Positions 19,942 through 31,500 are shown, numbered from the stretch's first letter. The stretch is DNA of 64,000 nt from Solirubrobacteraceae bacterium (GCA_017882375.1 JADGPP010000004.1:1-64000); one strand, 5' to 3'. Notes: generated from the sequence alone by a model not told the origin. Numbers and translations: made by a program.

Positions 19942-20817
19942 TCAGCTCGCGTGCAAGGGCGAGCCCGGCGGCGCCGATCGCTGCAGCGCGTCCCAGCCCT
20001 GGTCGAGCTCGTTTTCGGCGTGCTCGGTGGCGAGACCGCCGCGCAGGCCGAACAGACGCTTGGCGCGCAGCAGGTACACGACGACGGCGAGGTTGATGAC
20101 GAACGCGATCACCTTGAAGACGGTCGCGCGGTTGGCGATCTCATAGATCTCCAGTGGCAGCAGCGAGGTGGTCACGATGAACGTCAGATACTCCGCCCAG
20201 CGCCGCTGAAGCCACAGGCCCACGCCCTCGATCCCCTCGACGACGCCGTACAGCAGCAGCACGCCGCCGACGAGGTGCAGGTGCGAGGAGGAGGTCGTGA
20301 AGGCGTTGTCGATGTCGTGCAGCAGACCGGTGCTGTGCGACTGGCTCGCCGCGACGCCTCCCTGCAGGTCGGCGATCACCTTGTAGAAGGTCTGTCGCAG
20401 CGTCGCGCGGTCGGCTGCGAACAGGAGCACGAGCAGCCCCAGCGCGCAGAGGACGACGAAGTGAAACCCGCGATCGAGCGCGATCAGTCGCAGCACGACC
20501 TTGTCGCGCAGCGGCTTGCCGCGCAACGGCAGCTCGATCTCCTCGCGTTCGGGCGGGTGCGCCCGCGCGGGATCGGCCGGGGGCGCCAGCGCCAGCCAGC
20601 TGTCACAGCGCAGGCAGCGATACCAGCGCGCCCCGGCGGCGTCCTGACGGGCGAACAGGGCGTCCTCGGGACGCAGCTCGGCGGCGTCGGTGCCGACGAG
20701 CTCGTGCCCGCGCACGCTGCAGATCGACAGCTCCCAGTGCAGGCGCGGGCGAAACCGCCGCGGCGGCTGCGTGCCGGGTGGCTCGCGGTTCACGCGGCTC
20801 ATCTTCGCATGCGCCAT
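19942..20817 (-). CDS. DUF2127-type membrane protein with N-terminal cysteine-containing region
   Basis: LRLIALDRGFHFVVLCALGLLVLL...LVGGVLLLYGVVEGIEGVGLWLQRRWAEYLTFIVTTSLLPLEIYE. Confidence 0.8.
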   Translation of the reverse strand: MAHAKMSRVNREPPGTQPPRRFRPRLHWELSICSVRGHELVGTDAAELRPEDALFARQDAAGARWYRCLRCDSWLALAPPADPARAHPPEREEIELPLRGKPLRDKVVLRLIALDRGFHFVVLCALGLLVLLFAADRATLRQTFYKVIADLQGGVAASQSHSTGLLHDIDNAFTTSSSHLHLVGGVLLLYGVVEGIEGVGLWLQRRWAEYLTFIVTTSLLPLEIYEIANRATVFKVIAFVINLAVVVYLLRAKRLFGLRGGLATEHAENELDQGWDALQRSAPPGSPLHAS

Positions 20818-20861
20818 ACGTGACGGGCAAGCGGCGGATCGACGCTGGCATACTCGCGCGC

Positions 20862-21320
20862 ATGCGCATCTCGATTGCCGCGGATGAGCTGACCGGTGTC
20901 GCCTCGGCGCTGGCAGCGCAGCTGCAGCGCCGCGGGCATGCGACGCTCGCGCACGGCGCGCTCGGCGCCGGCGAGCGCGCCGACTGGGCCTGGGCGGCCG
21001 AGGCGGCGGCGCGCGATGTCGCCGAGGGCCGCGCCGAGCAGGCGATCGTCTGCTGCTGGACGGGCACGGGCGCGTCGATCGCCGCGAACAAGGTCGACTC
21101 GATCCGCGCGGCGCTGTGCCTCGATGCGGCGACGGCCACGGGTGCGCGACGCTGGAACGACGCGAACGTGCTCGCGCTGAGCCTGCGCAGCACCTCCGAG
21201 GCCGAGCTCGCGGAGATCCTCGACGCCTGGTTCGCGGCCGAGCCGAGCGACGATGCCGAGGATCGCGCGAACGTCGCGCACCTCGCGGAGATCGAGGGCG
21301 CCGGAGGCGACCCTTTCTGA
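20862..21320 (+). CDS. RpiB/LacA/LacB family sugar-phosphate isomerase
   Basis: AIVCCWTGTGASIAANKVDSIRAALCLDA..ARRWNDANVLALSLRSTS. Confidence 0.85.
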   Translation: MRISIAADELTGVASALAAQLQRRGHATLAHGALGAGERADWAWAAEAAARDVAEGRAEQAIVCCWTGTGASIAANKVDSIRAALCLDAATATGARRWNDANVLALSLRSTSEAELAEILDAWFAAEPSDDAEDRANVAHLAEIEGAGGDPF

Positions 21321-21352
21321 CGGGCTCGCGTCCCCGGGCGCAGGCCGCGCGC

Positions 21353-22381
21353 CTAGGCCGGGCCGAAACGCACTACGCCGTCGTTCTCGCGCTCGACCAC
21401 GCTGCCCTCGGCGAGCAGCAGGTCGACGTGGCCGAGCACCTCCGACAGCGTCAGGTAGGCCTGCGTGACGGCGACGTTGCCCCACAGCTCGTGGGCGATC
21501 TCATGCGCCGTTCGCGGTTGCGCCTCGACCAGGCGGCGGATCTTCTCCGCGCGCCGGCGGTGCAGGCGCATGCGCTCGTCGATCAGCGCCGCGTGGTCGA
21601 CGATCGGCGGCCCATGACCGGGAAGCACGAGGGAGAGCTCCATCGCGCGCGTCTGCGCCAGCGACGCGATGTAGGTGACGAGCGCCTGCGGGCGCGGGCC
21701 TGTGTAGTCGGGCTCGGCGCCGAGCGGGCGCGCGAGCAACGGGTTGGAGGAGATGTGCTTGATCAGGTGGTCGGCCGCGAGCAGGATCGAGCGGGACTCG
21801 TCGTAGAAGACCGTGTCCGAGGGACTGTGGCCGGGCCTGTGCAGGACCTTCAGCGTGCGGTCGCGCAGGCGAAGCTCGCTGCCGTCGGCGAGCGGCCGCG
21901 TGACCTCGACGGCCGAGCCCCACGCGCGAAAGCCCGCCGACACGGCGCGCAGTGCGGTGACGACTTCCGGCGGGATGCCGTGGCGCAGCATGATTCCCTC
22001 GGCGAAGGAGTCGTCGGCGTCGGCCTGCTCGCCGTAGCGCGAGAGGTACGGCGCGAGCGCGTCCAGCGCGGCCACCTCGGCGCCCGAGCGACGGGCGAGG
22101 ATGCTCGCGAGCCCGAAGTGGTCGATGTGCTGATGGCTGACGACCAGCAGCTCGATGTCCTCGACCGCGTGCCCGCGCGCCGCGAGCGCCTGTTCGAGCT
22201 CGTCCAGCGCCTTGGCCGAGTTGGGGCCCGAGTCGATCAGCGTGAGCGGCGAGTCCTCGATCAGGTAGGCGTTGATGCGCCCGACGCGAAACGGCGTGGG
22301 AACGGCCAGGCGGTGGATCCCGGCCTCGGCGGCCAGCGCCAGCTGCTGACGCTCCTCGCGCTGGGCGTCCTCGTCGCTCAC
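21353..22381 (-). CDS. MBL-fold metallo-hydrolase (GTG start)
   Basis: LTLIDSGPNSAKALDELE, LLVVSHQHIDHFGLASIL, VLHRPGHSPSDTVFYDESRSILLAADHL. Confidence 0.9.
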   Translation of the reverse strand: MSDEDAQREERQQLALAAEAGIHRLAVPTPFRVGRINAYLIEDSPLTLIDSGPNSAKALDELEQALAARGHAVEDIELLVVSHQHIDHFGLASILARRSGAEVAALDALAPYLSRYGEQADADDSFAEGIMLRHGIPPEVVTALRAVSAGFRAWGSAVEVTRPLADGSELRLRDRTLKVLHRPGHSPSDTVFYDESRSILLAADHLIKHISSNPLLARPLGAEPDYTGPRPQALVTYIASLAQTRAMELSLVLPGHGPPIVDHAALIDERMRLHRRRAEKIRRLVEAQPRTAHEIAHELWGNVAVTQAYLTLSEVLGHVDLLLAEGSVVERENDGVVRFGPA

Positions 22382-23799
22382 GAGCGGATCAGCGCGAGGA
22401 CCTCGTCGCGGCGCCTGGCCATGTCCTGCGGCGAGCGCAGCGACTCCAGGCACAGGCGCAGCAGCGGCTCGGTGTTCGACGGGCGCACGTTGAAGTGCCA
22501 GTCCTCGTAGTCGATCGAGATCCCGTCGAGGCGTTTCTGCTCGGCGTCTGCATAGCGCTCGGCGATCTCCTCGATCTTCGCCAGCGGGTCTGAGACTTCG
22601 GAGTTGACCTCGCCGGAGATGAAGTAGCGCTCGTGGTAGGGCGCGAGCAGCTGCGACATCGACTTGCCCTCGCTGCAGAGCAGCTCGAGCACCATCAGCG
22701 CCGGGATCGTGCCCGAGTCGGCGCAGTAGAAGTCGCGGAAGTAGTAGTGCCCGGAGACCTCGCCGCCGAACAGCGAGCCCTCCTTGCGCATGCGCGTCTT
22801 GAAGAAGGCGTGCCCGACGCGGTTGATGAACGGCGTGCCGCCGGCCGCCGTGACCGTGTCGGGCACGGCGCGCGAGGCGCGCACGTCGTAGAGGATCGCC
22901 TCGCCGGGGCTCTTGCGCAGCAGCGACTCGGCGAGCAGTGCGGTGAGGAAGTCGCCGTCGACGAAGGCTCCCGTCTCGTCGATGAAGAAGCAGCGGTCGG
23001 CGTCGCCGTCCCAGGCGATTCCCAGGTCGGCGCCGGTCTCCAGCACGCGCTCGATGATCAGCTTGCGGTTCTCCGGCAGCAGCGGATTGGGCTCGTGGTC
23101 GGGGAAGTTGCCGTCGGGTGTCCAGTAGGTCTCGATCAGCTCCAACTCCAGGCTCTCCAGCAGCGGCCCGACCACCGGGCCGGCCATGCCGTTGCCGCCG
23201 TCGACGACGACCTTCAGCGGCCTCGGCGCGCAGCGCACGACGTCTGGGTCGATGAACTTCAGCGCCGCGGTCTGGAACTCCTGGAAGAGGTCGACCTCCT
23301 CGAGCGTTCCACGTTCAGAGCCCTCGCTCGCTGCGTCCTGCCCGGCGCCCGCGCCTTCGGCTTCGATCCGCCTGCGGATGTCCTGGATGCCCGAGTCGCC
23401 CGACAGCGCGATCGCGCCCTCGCGGACGAGCTTGGCCCCGGTGTAGGCCTTCGGGTTGTGCGAGGCGGTGCACATCAGCCCGCCGTCGAGCTCGCGCGAG
23501 CCGACGAGGAAGTAGAGCATCTCGCTGCCGACCTGCCCGGCGTCGATCACGCTCGCCCCGGCGCCGAGCAGCCCCTCGCGGTAGCGCGCCGAAAGCTCGG
23601 GCGCGCTCAGGCGCATGTCCCGACCGAGGCCGATGCGCAGCTGGGAGGCGGGCTTGCCGGCGAGACCCGCGAGCACGTGCGCGAACGCGCGGCCGATGCC
23701 CTCGGCGACGTCGCCGTCGATCTGCTCGCCGTACAGGCCGCGGATGTCATACGCCTTGAAGATCTCAGGTGTCGGGGAGGCGCCCATGCGGCCGTCCAT
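22378..23799 (-). CDS. manB: Phosphomannomutase/phosphoglucomutase
   Basis: IFKAYDIRGLYGEQIDGDVA, MCTASHNPKAYTGAKLV, GIAWDGDADRCFFIDE, GGEVSGHYYFRDFY. Confidence 0.95.
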   Translation of the reverse strand: MDGRMGASPTPEIFKAYDIRGLYGEQIDGDVAEGIGRAFAHVLAGLAGKPASQLRIGLGRDMRLSAPELSARYREGLLGAGASVIDAGQVGSEMLYFLVGSRELDGGLMCTASHNPKAYTGAKLVREGAIALSGDSGIQDIRRRIEAEGAGAGQDAASEGSERGTLEEVDLFQEFQTAALKFIDPDVVRCAPRPLKVVVDGGNGMAGPVVGPLLESLELELIETYWTPDGNFPDHEPNPLLPENRKLIIERVLETGADLGIAWDGDADRCFFIDETGAFVDGDFLTALLAESLLRKSPGEAILYDVRASRAVPDTVTAAGGTPFINRVGHAFFKTRMRKEGSLFGGEVSGHYYFRDFYCADSGTIPALMVLELLCSEGKSMSQLLAPYHERYFISGEVNSEVSDPLAKIEEIAERYADAEQKRLDGISIDYEDWHFNVRPSNTEPLLRLCLESLRSPQDMARRRDEVLALIRS

Positions 23800-23876
23800 C
23801 CTATGCGTCCGCGCGCACCGGCTCCGGTCTCGCTCCCGGGCGCCCCCACACGCGGGGGATTCGTAGACTCCGATGC

Positions 23877-24626
23877 ATGTCAGGACATTCCAAGTGGGCG
23901 AGCATCAAGCACAAGAAGGCGATCGTGGACTCGCGTCGCGGCAAGCACTTCTCCAAGCTCACGCGCGCGATCATGGTGGCCGCGCGCGACGGCGGCGGGG
24001 ATCCGGTCGGCAATCCGTCGCTCGAGCTGGCGATTCGCAAGGCCAGGGAAGCGTCGATGCCCAAGGACAACATCGAGCGCGCGATCGCCAAGGGAACCGG
24101 CGAGGGCGGCGAGGCCGACGCGATCGAGACGGTGCTGTACGAGGGCTACGGCCCGGGCGGCGTGGCGCTGCTCGTGGAGGCGATGACCGAGAACCGCAAC
24201 CGCACGGGCGCCGACGTCCGCCACGCCTTCTCAAAGCACGGCGGCAGCCTCGGCGAGCCGGGCTCGGTGGCCTACCTATTCGACAAGAAGGGCTCGATCG
24301 TCGTCGACGCGACGCGCTACTCCGAAGACGACCTGCTGCCCGCCGTGGAGGCCGGCGCGGAGGACATCGCGGCCGACGACGACGTGTTCGAGGTGATCTC
24401 CGAGCCGGCCGAGTTCACCGCCGTGCGCCATGCGCTGGAGCAGGCGGGCGTCGAGATGGACAGCGCCGAGATGGCCTACCGGCCCTCCAGCCTGGTGCCG
24501 GTCGACGAGAGTCACGCCGGCGCGCTGATGCGCCTGATCGAGTCGCTGGAAGAGAGCGACGACGTCGAAGCCGTGCACGCCAACTTCGATGCGCCCGCCG
24601 ACGTCCTGGAACGGGTGGCGGGCTAG
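23877..24626 (+). CDS. YebC/PmpR family DNA-binding regulatory protein
   Basis: MSGHSKWASIKHKKAIVDSRRGKHFSKLTRAIMVAARDGGGDP. Confidence 0.97.
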   Translation: MSGHSKWASIKHKKAIVDSRRGKHFSKLTRAIMVAARDGGGDPVGNPSLELAIRKAREASMPKDNIERAIAKGTGEGGEADAIETVLYEGYGPGGVALLVEAMTENRNRTGADVRHAFSKHGGSLGEPGSVAYLFDKKGSIVVDATRYSEDDLLPAVEAGAEDIAADDDVFEVISEPAEFTAVRHALEQAGVEMDSAEMAYRPSSLVPVDESHAGALMRLIESLEESDDVEAVHANFDAPADVLERVAG

Positions 24627-25753
24627 CTTTCGCTCTCGGGCGCCTGACGCCGCGCGCGAAACAGCGACACCGGGTCGCGGATGCCGCGCAGGCGCCGTTC
24701 GCCGGCGAACGACCAGTCATAGGGGCCGTCGATCGACTCGCGCAGCTCGCGCTCGACGAGCAGGCTCCCCGGCCGAGCGACGGCCGTGATGCGGCTGGCG
24801 AGGTTCACGGGGCGCCCGAACCAGTCGCCGGCGCGCGGGAGGGCCTGTCCGATCGCCGCGCCGGCGCGCAGCTGGGGGAACTCCTCGCCCTCTGCTTCGG
24901 CGGCGTCGATCAGGCTCAGCGTGGCGCCAAGCAGCGGCTCGGGCTCGGGCGAGGCGAGCATCGCCGCGTCGCCGATCGTCTTGACCAGCCGAACGGGCGG
25001 CTCGGCGACGTCGCCGGCCAGGGCTTCCAGGCGCACCGCCAGGCGACCGAGCTCGTCGGGCGCCACTTCCTCGCCCAGGCGGGTGAAGCCGACGAGATCG
25101 GCGAAGCAGATGGATACCTCGCGCGAGCCGGGCAGCTGCCCGCCACTTCGCTCCAGCGCGCTGACGACGGTGCTCTGCGTGGCGTGTTTGAGGTGCAGTG
25201 TGAGCACGCTGTCGACCAGCGGGTTGACCAGCGGGTACAGCGCGCCGGCGGCCTGCGCGTAGCGGTTGGCGAGCTCGGGCTCGCTCATGCCCGGCTGGAG
25301 CACGAGTTTCAGCGGCAGGGCGCGCAGCGCTTCGGCCACCTGGGAGAGGCCGCGGCCGAGCACGCGCATCAGGTCGAGCAGATCGTCGTCGGAGATCCCT
25401 GCGTCACGTGCGACGTGAGTCATCCGCGCGGACTCCAGCTCGGCTTCGGTGTACACGGCGTCGTCCTGCTCGGGGATCGGCAGTCCCATCGCTCTGCGCG
25501 CCGCGATCAGGAAGCTCTCCTCGACTCCGCTCATCTCGGCCACTTCACCCGAGGTGTAGCGCTCGCTGCCGACGATCACGCGGTCGGCTGGCAGGTACAC
25601 GATCGAGCCCGCGGCGGTGCTGCGGCGCAGCTCGGCCAGCGGCACGCCGTCGTCGGCGAGCTGTTGCAGCAGCGCCAGGCGCTCTGTCCGCTGCGCGCCG
25701 TCGACCCCGTCGAGCAGGCCCTCTGCGGCGAAGTCGATCCGCTCGGCGCTCAT
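24623..25753 (-). CDS. Class III adenylate cyclase with Rv1264-like N-terminal regulatory domain
   Basis: CFADLVGFTRLGEEVAPDELGRLA, VKTIGDAAML, RAGDWFGRPVNLASRITAVARPGSLLV; N-terminal helical regulatory region resembles mycobacterial Rv1264. Confidence 0.9.
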   Translation of the reverse strand: MSAERIDFAAEGLLDGVDGAQRTERLALLQQLADDGVPLAELRRSTAAGSIVYLPADRVIVGSERYTSGEVAEMSGVEESFLIAARRAMGLPIPEQDDAVYTEAELESARMTHVARDAGISDDDLLDLMRVLGRGLSQVAEALRALPLKLVLQPGMSEPELANRYAQAAGALYPLVNPLVDSVLTLHLKHATQSTVVSALERSGGQLPGSREVSICFADLVGFTRLGEEVAPDELGRLAVRLEALAGDVAEPPVRLVKTIGDAAMLASPEPEPLLGATLSLIDAAEAEGEEFPQLRAGAAIGQALPRAGDWFGRPVNLASRITAVARPGSLLVERELRESIDGPYDWSFAGERRLRGIRDPVSLFRARRQAPESES

Positions 25754-25809
25754 CTAACGCGCAGCGTACGCCAGGCAGGCGTCCGGTGGCGGGCGCAGAA
25801 TCACCGACC

Positions 25810-26310
25810 ATGATCGTTCTCGGAATCGACCCCGGCCTGGCCAACACCGGCTATGGCGTGGTGGCGCTGCGCGGCGGCCGCCTCGCGGCGCTCGACGGGG
25901 GCGTGATCCAGACGCGCGCCGAGAGCCCGCGCGAGCAGCGCCTGGCGGACATCCACGAGGAGGTCGATCGGTTGATCTGTACGCACGAACCCGATGCGGT
26001 GGCGCTGGAGGAGCTGTACTTCGGCCAGAACGTGCGCACGGCTTTCGCCGTCGGCCACGCCCGCGGCGTCGTGATGCTCGCGGCCGGCCAGCGCAGGCTG
26101 CCCTGCAGCGGCTACACGCCCCAGCAGGTCAAGGGCGCGGTCTGTGGCAACGGCCGCGCAGCCAAGGACCAGGTCTCGCGAATGGTGCAGACGCTGCTCT
26201 CACTTGAGCACGAGCCGCGACCCGACCACGCCGCCGACGCGCTTGCGGTGGCGATCTGCCACGCCAACTGCGCGCCGCTGACGCGGGCGCTCGCGAAGGC
26301 CGGCGCATGA
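25810..26310 (+). CDS. ruvC: Holliday junction endonuclease RuvC
   Basis: VLGIDPGLANTGYGVV, LEELYFGQNVRTAFAVGHARGVV, HAADALAVAICH. Confidence 0.96.
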   Translation: MIVLGIDPGLANTGYGVVALRGGRLAALDGGVIQTRAESPREQRLADIHEEVDRLICTHEPDAVALEELYFGQNVRTAFAVGHARGVVMLAAGQRRLPCSGYTPQQVKGAVCGNGRAAKDQVSRMVQTLLSLEHEPRPDHAADALAVAICHANCAPLTRALAKAGA

Positions 26311-26927
26311 TCTCGCTGCTGCGCGGAGAGGTGGCCGTGCGCCGCGCCGATCACGTCGTGATCCTGTGCGACAGCGTCGGCTATCGCGCGGCCGTCTCGG
26401 CCGAGACGCTGCGCCACGTGCCGCCGGTCGGCGAGCAGGTGACGCTGCATGCGCACCTGATCGTCCGCGACGACGCGCTGGCGCTGTACGGCTTTGCAGC
26501 CGAACAGGAGCGCGACCTGTTCCTGATGCTTCTCTCCGTGCAGGCCGTGGGGCCGAAGGTGGCGCTCGCGGTCCTCTCCGGCGGCCCGCCGCGCGAGCTG
26601 ATCATGGCGATCGCCGCCGGCGATGCGGCGCGCTTTCAGGCCGTGCCGGGAATCGGCAAGCGCACGGCCGAGCGGATCATCGTCGAGCTGCGCGAGAAGG
26701 TTGTCGTTCGCAGCGATGGCGAGGCCGCCGACGAGTCGATCCTCGCTTCGCGCGGATCGCACGGCGATGACGCCGCTGCGGGCACGGGTCGCGGCCTGGC
26801 GCGCGCCGGGCTGATCGAGCTCGGCTACACGCCGGGCGAAGTCGACGGGCTGCTGATGGATGCCGAGGGCGAGAGCGCCGAGGAGCTGATCGCGCACGCG
26901 CTGCGCCTGGCGCGATCGGGATCATGA
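26307..26927 (+). CDS. ruvA: Holliday junction helicase subunit RuvA
   Basis: [19 protein letters not shown]...[18 protein letters not shown]...[19 protein letters not shown]. Confidence 0.96.
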   Translation: MISLLRGEVAVRRADHVVILCDSVGYRAAVSAETLRHVPPVGEQVTLHAHLIVRDDALALYGFAAEQERDLFLMLLSVQAVGPKVALAVLSGGPPRELIMAIAAGDAARFQAVPGIGKRTAERIIVELREKVVVRSDGEAADESILASRGSHGDDAAAGTGRGLARAGLIELGYTPGEVDGLLMDAEGESAEELIAHALRLARSGS

Positions 26928-27967
26928 GCAGCGACACCACAGCGGTGCCCGAGACGGCGCGCATCCAGACCCCGTATCTCGTCCCCGAGGACGAGCTCGA
27001 CCGCTCGCTGCGTCCCCGGCGCCTGGGTGACTTCGTCGGCCAGGAGTCCTTGCGCGAGCAGCTCGCCGTCGCGATCGAGGCCGCCAGCGCGCGCGGCGAT
27101 GCGCTCGATCACGTGCTGCTCGCCGGCCCCCCCGGGCTGGGCAAGACCTCGCTCGCGCAGATCGTCGCCGCCGAGCTGGAAGTGCCGTTCGTGCAGACGG
27201 CCGGGCCGGCGCTGGAGCGAAAGGGAGACATCGCTGCATTCCTGACCGCGCTGGAGCCGCGCAGCGTGTTCTTCGTCGACGAGATCCACCGGCTGCCGCG
27301 GACGCTGGAGGAGACGTTCTACCCGGCGATGGAGGATCACCGCCTGCCGATCACCGTCGGTCAGGGGGCCGGCGCGCGCGTGGTCACGCTCGAGCTGCCG
27401 CCGTTCACGCTCGTCGGCGCGACGACGCGCACGGGGCTGCTGACGACGCCGCTGCGCGATCGCTTCGGCATCCAGGCGCGCCTGGAGCCCTATGCCGTGG
27501 ACGACCTCGCGCAGATCGTGCGCCGCTCGGCGGGGATCCTGGAGATCGGCCTCGACGACGAGGGCGCCGTGGCGATCGCGGCGCGCAGCAGGGGAACTCC
27601 ACGCGTGGCCAATCGACTGCTCAAGCGGGTGCGCGATTTCGCCGAGGTGCGCATGCAGGGCGTCGTCACCGCGCCGGCGGCACAGGCGGCGCTGGAGATG
27701 CTGGAGGTCGACGAGCTCGGGCTCGACCGCCTGGATCGTGCGATCCTGCGCGCGATCTGTGTCAAATTCGAGGGTGGGCCCGTCGGGCTGTCGACACTCG
27801 CGGTGGCAGTCGGCGAGGAGCAGGACACGATCGAGGACGTCTATGAGCCCTACCTGCTGAAGGAGGGGCTGATCAAGCGCACGCCGCGCGGTCGCGCGGC
27901 AACGGCGGCGGCGTTCGCGCACATGGGCCTGCAAGCTCCGGCGCCGGGAGACCAGGCGCTGTTCTGA
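26924..27967 (+). CDS. ruvB: Holliday junction helicase RuvB
   Basis: [63 protein letters not shown]. Confidence 0.98.
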   Translation: MSSDTTAVPETARIQTPYLVPEDELDRSLRPRRLGDFVGQESLREQLAVAIEAASARGDALDHVLLAGPPGLGKTSLAQIVAAELEVPFVQTAGPALERKGDIAAFLTALEPRSVFFVDEIHRLPRTLEETFYPAMEDHRLPITVGQGAGARVVTLELPPFTLVGATTRTGLLTTPLRDRFGIQARLEPYAVDDLAQIVRRSAGILEIGLDDEGAVAIAARSRGTPRVANRLLKRVRDFAEVRMQGVVTAPAAQAALEMLEVDELGLDRLDRAILRAICVKFEGGPVGLSTLAVAVGEEQDTIEDVYEPYLLKEGLIKRTPRGRAATAAAFAHMGLQAPAPGDQALF

Positions 27968-28058
27968 GCGAGCCGAGGCTGCGCGATCGCCCCCCGGCGT
28001 GCGCTGCCGGGATCATCGGGGGCCCCGCTGGCTCTGCTTGCGTAGTCTGTATCCATCC

Positions 28059-28508
28059 ATGGCACACCCGTTCATCTGTCCCAACTGCGGTCACCGCACC
28101 ACCGAGGTCGACCGCAACATCGGCTTCACGCGCCAGCCCAAGGGCTGCTCGAAGTGCGGCTTCGCGTTCCTGTTCGAACTGCTCGACGACTACTACCCGG
28201 CGCCGGATGCGGCCTTTTTCGTGTGCGACGGGGAGGGCCGCGTGATCGGCTGCGGCAGGAACTCCTTCGCGTTCACGGGGCTGGAGGAGGAAGACGTGAT
28301 CGGCCAGCGCGTCGAGCAGGTGCTCGGCCTGAGCTTCCACAACGGCGAGAACCCGGTGGCGACCGTGCTCGAGTGGGGCGTGCGCAAACTCGAGGTCCCG
28401 GTGCAGGTCTCAGGCGAACGCGACAACGCGGCCAGCGCGAAGGCCGACATGTTCCCGGCCTACGACGACGACGGCGGGCTGTTGCTCGTGCTCACGCCCG
28501 ACAAGTAG
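28059..28508 (+). CDS. Zinc-ribbon plus PAS domain small protein
   Basis: FICPNCGHRTTEV...KGCSKCGFAFLFEL followed by PAS-like AAFFVCDGEGRVIGCGRNSFAFTGLEEEDVIGQRVEQVLGL. Confidence 0.8.
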   Translation: MAHPFICPNCGHRTTEVDRNIGFTRQPKGCSKCGFAFLFELLDDYYPAPDAAFFVCDGEGRVIGCGRNSFAFTGLEEEDVIGQRVEQVLGLSFHNGENPVATVLEWGVRKLEVPVQVSGERDNAASAKADMFPAYDDDGGLLLVLTPDK

Positions 28509-28531
28509 TCTGAGCTGGCCATGGGTGCGCA

Positions 28532-31500
28532 ATGACCGACCGCCGCCGCAACGCGCTGATCCTGTTGATCGTCGCCGGCCTGATCGCCGCGTCGGTCGCG
28601 GTGCTCGCAACCAAAAAGACGCGACTCGGCCTCGATCTGAAGGGTGGCGTGCAGCTCGTCTACCAGGCCAAGCCCACGGCGCAGTCGAAAGTCGATGCCG
28701 AATCGCTGAACCGGGCGATCGACATCATGCGCAAGCGCGTCGACCAGCTGGGCGTCGCCCAGCCGGAAATCCAGCGCTCCGGGGCCAACGAAATCAATGT
28801 CGCGCTGCCCGACGTGACCAATGCCGAACGCGCAGAACAGGAGGTCGGCAAGACCGCCCAGCTGTTCTTCTACGACTGGGAGCCGAATGTCATCGGCGTC
28901 GAAGGCAAGCCGTCGCCGAGCGTGGCGACCGTCACCGGTGGCGCGCAGGCGGGGGCGGCGCAATTCGGCCTGACCGAGTACCAGGCGATCCTGCGCGCGC
29001 AGAAGCGCCCGGCCGAACTGCGCAAGACCGACACGACGTGGAGCAAAGGCTGCACGCCGCAGCAGATCGGCAGCTGCATCTACGGCAGCTGGTACCTGAT
29101 CGAACCCAAGCACGAAAAGGTGCTGCGCGGGCCCGAGGAAACCGAAAAGAACCTGTTCGCCGACAGCAAGCTCGCCAAGGGCCCGCCGTACAAGGCGCTT
29201 CGCGTGAGCCCGGGCACGGTGCTGGTGCGCGCGCGCGCGCTGGAAAGCGCCTCGGGCAAGGTCACGCAGAAAAGCCCCAACAGCTGGTACGTGATCAAGG
29301 ACGCTCCGGTGCTGACCGGCGCCGACGTGAAGAACCCGACGCAGAGCTTTGACGAAGGCGCGGGCGGGACCGGTGCGCCGAACGTCACCTTCGGGTTCAC
29401 CGGGCACGGTCAGAACGTCTTCCAGCACGTCACCAAGGAAATCGCCCACCGCGGCCAGGAAGCACAGCTTCCGGGCGTGGGCAAGGAAGCCGCGCAACAG
29501 CACTTCGCCGTCGTCCTGGACGAACAGCTGATCACGACGCCGTCGATCGACTACACCAAGTACCCCGAAGGCATCGACGCCGCCACCGGCTCGCAGATCT
29601 CCGGCGGCTTCACGATCACCTCCGCGCAGGAACTGGCGCAGGAGCTGCAGTCGGGCGCGCTGCCGATCAAGCTCGAACCGATCTCCAACTCGCAGATCTC
29701 GGCGACGCTCGGGAAAACCGCGCTCAACCAGGGCCTGATCGCGGGCCTCGCCGGCTTCGCGATCGTGTGCCTGTTCCTGCTGCTCTTCTACCGCGTGCTG
29801 GGCGCGATCGCGATGGGCGGGCTGATCATCTACGGAATCTACTTCTTCGCGCTGATCAAGCTGATCCCGATCACGCTGACGCTACCTGGCATCGCGGGGC
29901 TGATCCTGACGATCGGCGTGGCCGCCGACGCCAACATCGTGATCTTCGAGCGCGTCAAGGAGGAGATCCGCGGGGGAAGATCGATCATCTCCGGCATCGC
30001 CACCGGCTACAAACGCGGCTTCGCGGCGATCGTCGACGCCAACGTCGTGACGTTCATGACCGCCTTCATCCTGTTTGCGCTGGCGACCGCGGAAGTCAAG
30101 GGCTTCGCGTTCACGCTGGGCATCGGCACGCTGGTGTCGCTGTTCACGGCCGTGCTCGCGACGCAGGCGGCGCTCGGCGCGATGGGACGCTCGAAACTGG
30201 TCTCCCACCCCGCGGCGCTCGGCGCGGCGCGGCGCGGCAAAGGCTGGACGTTCGACTTCATGGGCGCCTCGAAGTGGTTTTTCTCGCTGTCGGGGACGAT
30301 CCTCTTGATCGGCGCGATCGCGATCGGCGGCAAGGGGTTGAACTTCGGCATCGACTTCAAGTCGGGCACGCGCATCCAGACGGCGTTCGTCAAGCCCGTC
30401 TCGGTCAATCAGGTTTCTTCGGTGATGGCCGCGGCCGGCTACGGCAACGCCGAGGTGCAGAAGTACTCCAACAAGAGCATCGGCGGCACCGGATATCAGA
30501 TCTCGACCAAGACGTTGGGCCCCGGCGGGCTGAAAAATGTCAGGACGGCGCTGGAATCCAAGCTAGGCACGAAGAACGGCACGAAGAACTTCTCCTCGAC
30601 GTCGATCGGGCCGACGTTCGGCAAAACGGTCGCCAACAGCGCGATCATCGCGATCATCGCCTCGCTGCTGGTGATCTCGGCGTACATCGCGCTGCGCTTC
30701 GAGTGGAAGTACGCGGTCCCGGTGCTGATCGCGCTGATGCACGACCTGCTGATCACGGCGGGCGTCTATTCGCTGACCGGACGTGAAGTGACGACCTCGA
30801 CGGTCGCCGCGCTGCTGACGATCCTCGGCTACTCGCTCTACGACACGATCATCGTGTTCGATCGTGTGCGCGAGAACGTGCCGCGAATGCCGCGCGCGGC
30901 GTTCTCGCAGATCGTCAACCGCTCGATGTCCGAGGTGCTGACGCGATCGATGGCGACGAGCTTCTGCACGCTGCTGCCGGTGATCGCGCTGCTGCTGTTC
31001 GGCGGCGAAACGCTGAAGAACTTCGCGTTCGCGTTGATGGTCGGCATCGCCTCGGGCGCCTACTCCTCGATCTTCATCGCCTCGCCGGTGCTCACGCACT
31101 GGAAGGAGCGCGAGGGCAGCTACCGCAACCGCCGCTCGCGGATCGTGCGCGAACTCGGCGCGGTGCCGGCGTACGCGACGACGATCGCCGGCGAGCCGGC
31201 CGACATCGAGCCCGATCGCAAACGCAAGCGCTCGCGGCGCGGCACCCTGATCGCACCGGAGGAGCCGGGCGAGTCGATCTCGCGCGACGAGTTCCAGGAA
31301 CTCGTTCGCGACCTCGACGTCGAGGGCTCGCCGAGCCCCGCCGCGACCGGCGCTCGCAGGCCCTCCGGGTCCTCCGGCGCCGGCGTCGCTCAGCAGGCGC
31401 CTCGGGCCAAGCCCGAGCGAGCCGAGCCCAAGCCGCCCCAGCGCGACCCGACGGCCGACCTGACGCCCGAGGATCTCGTGCTCAAGGAAGACAAACCGGC

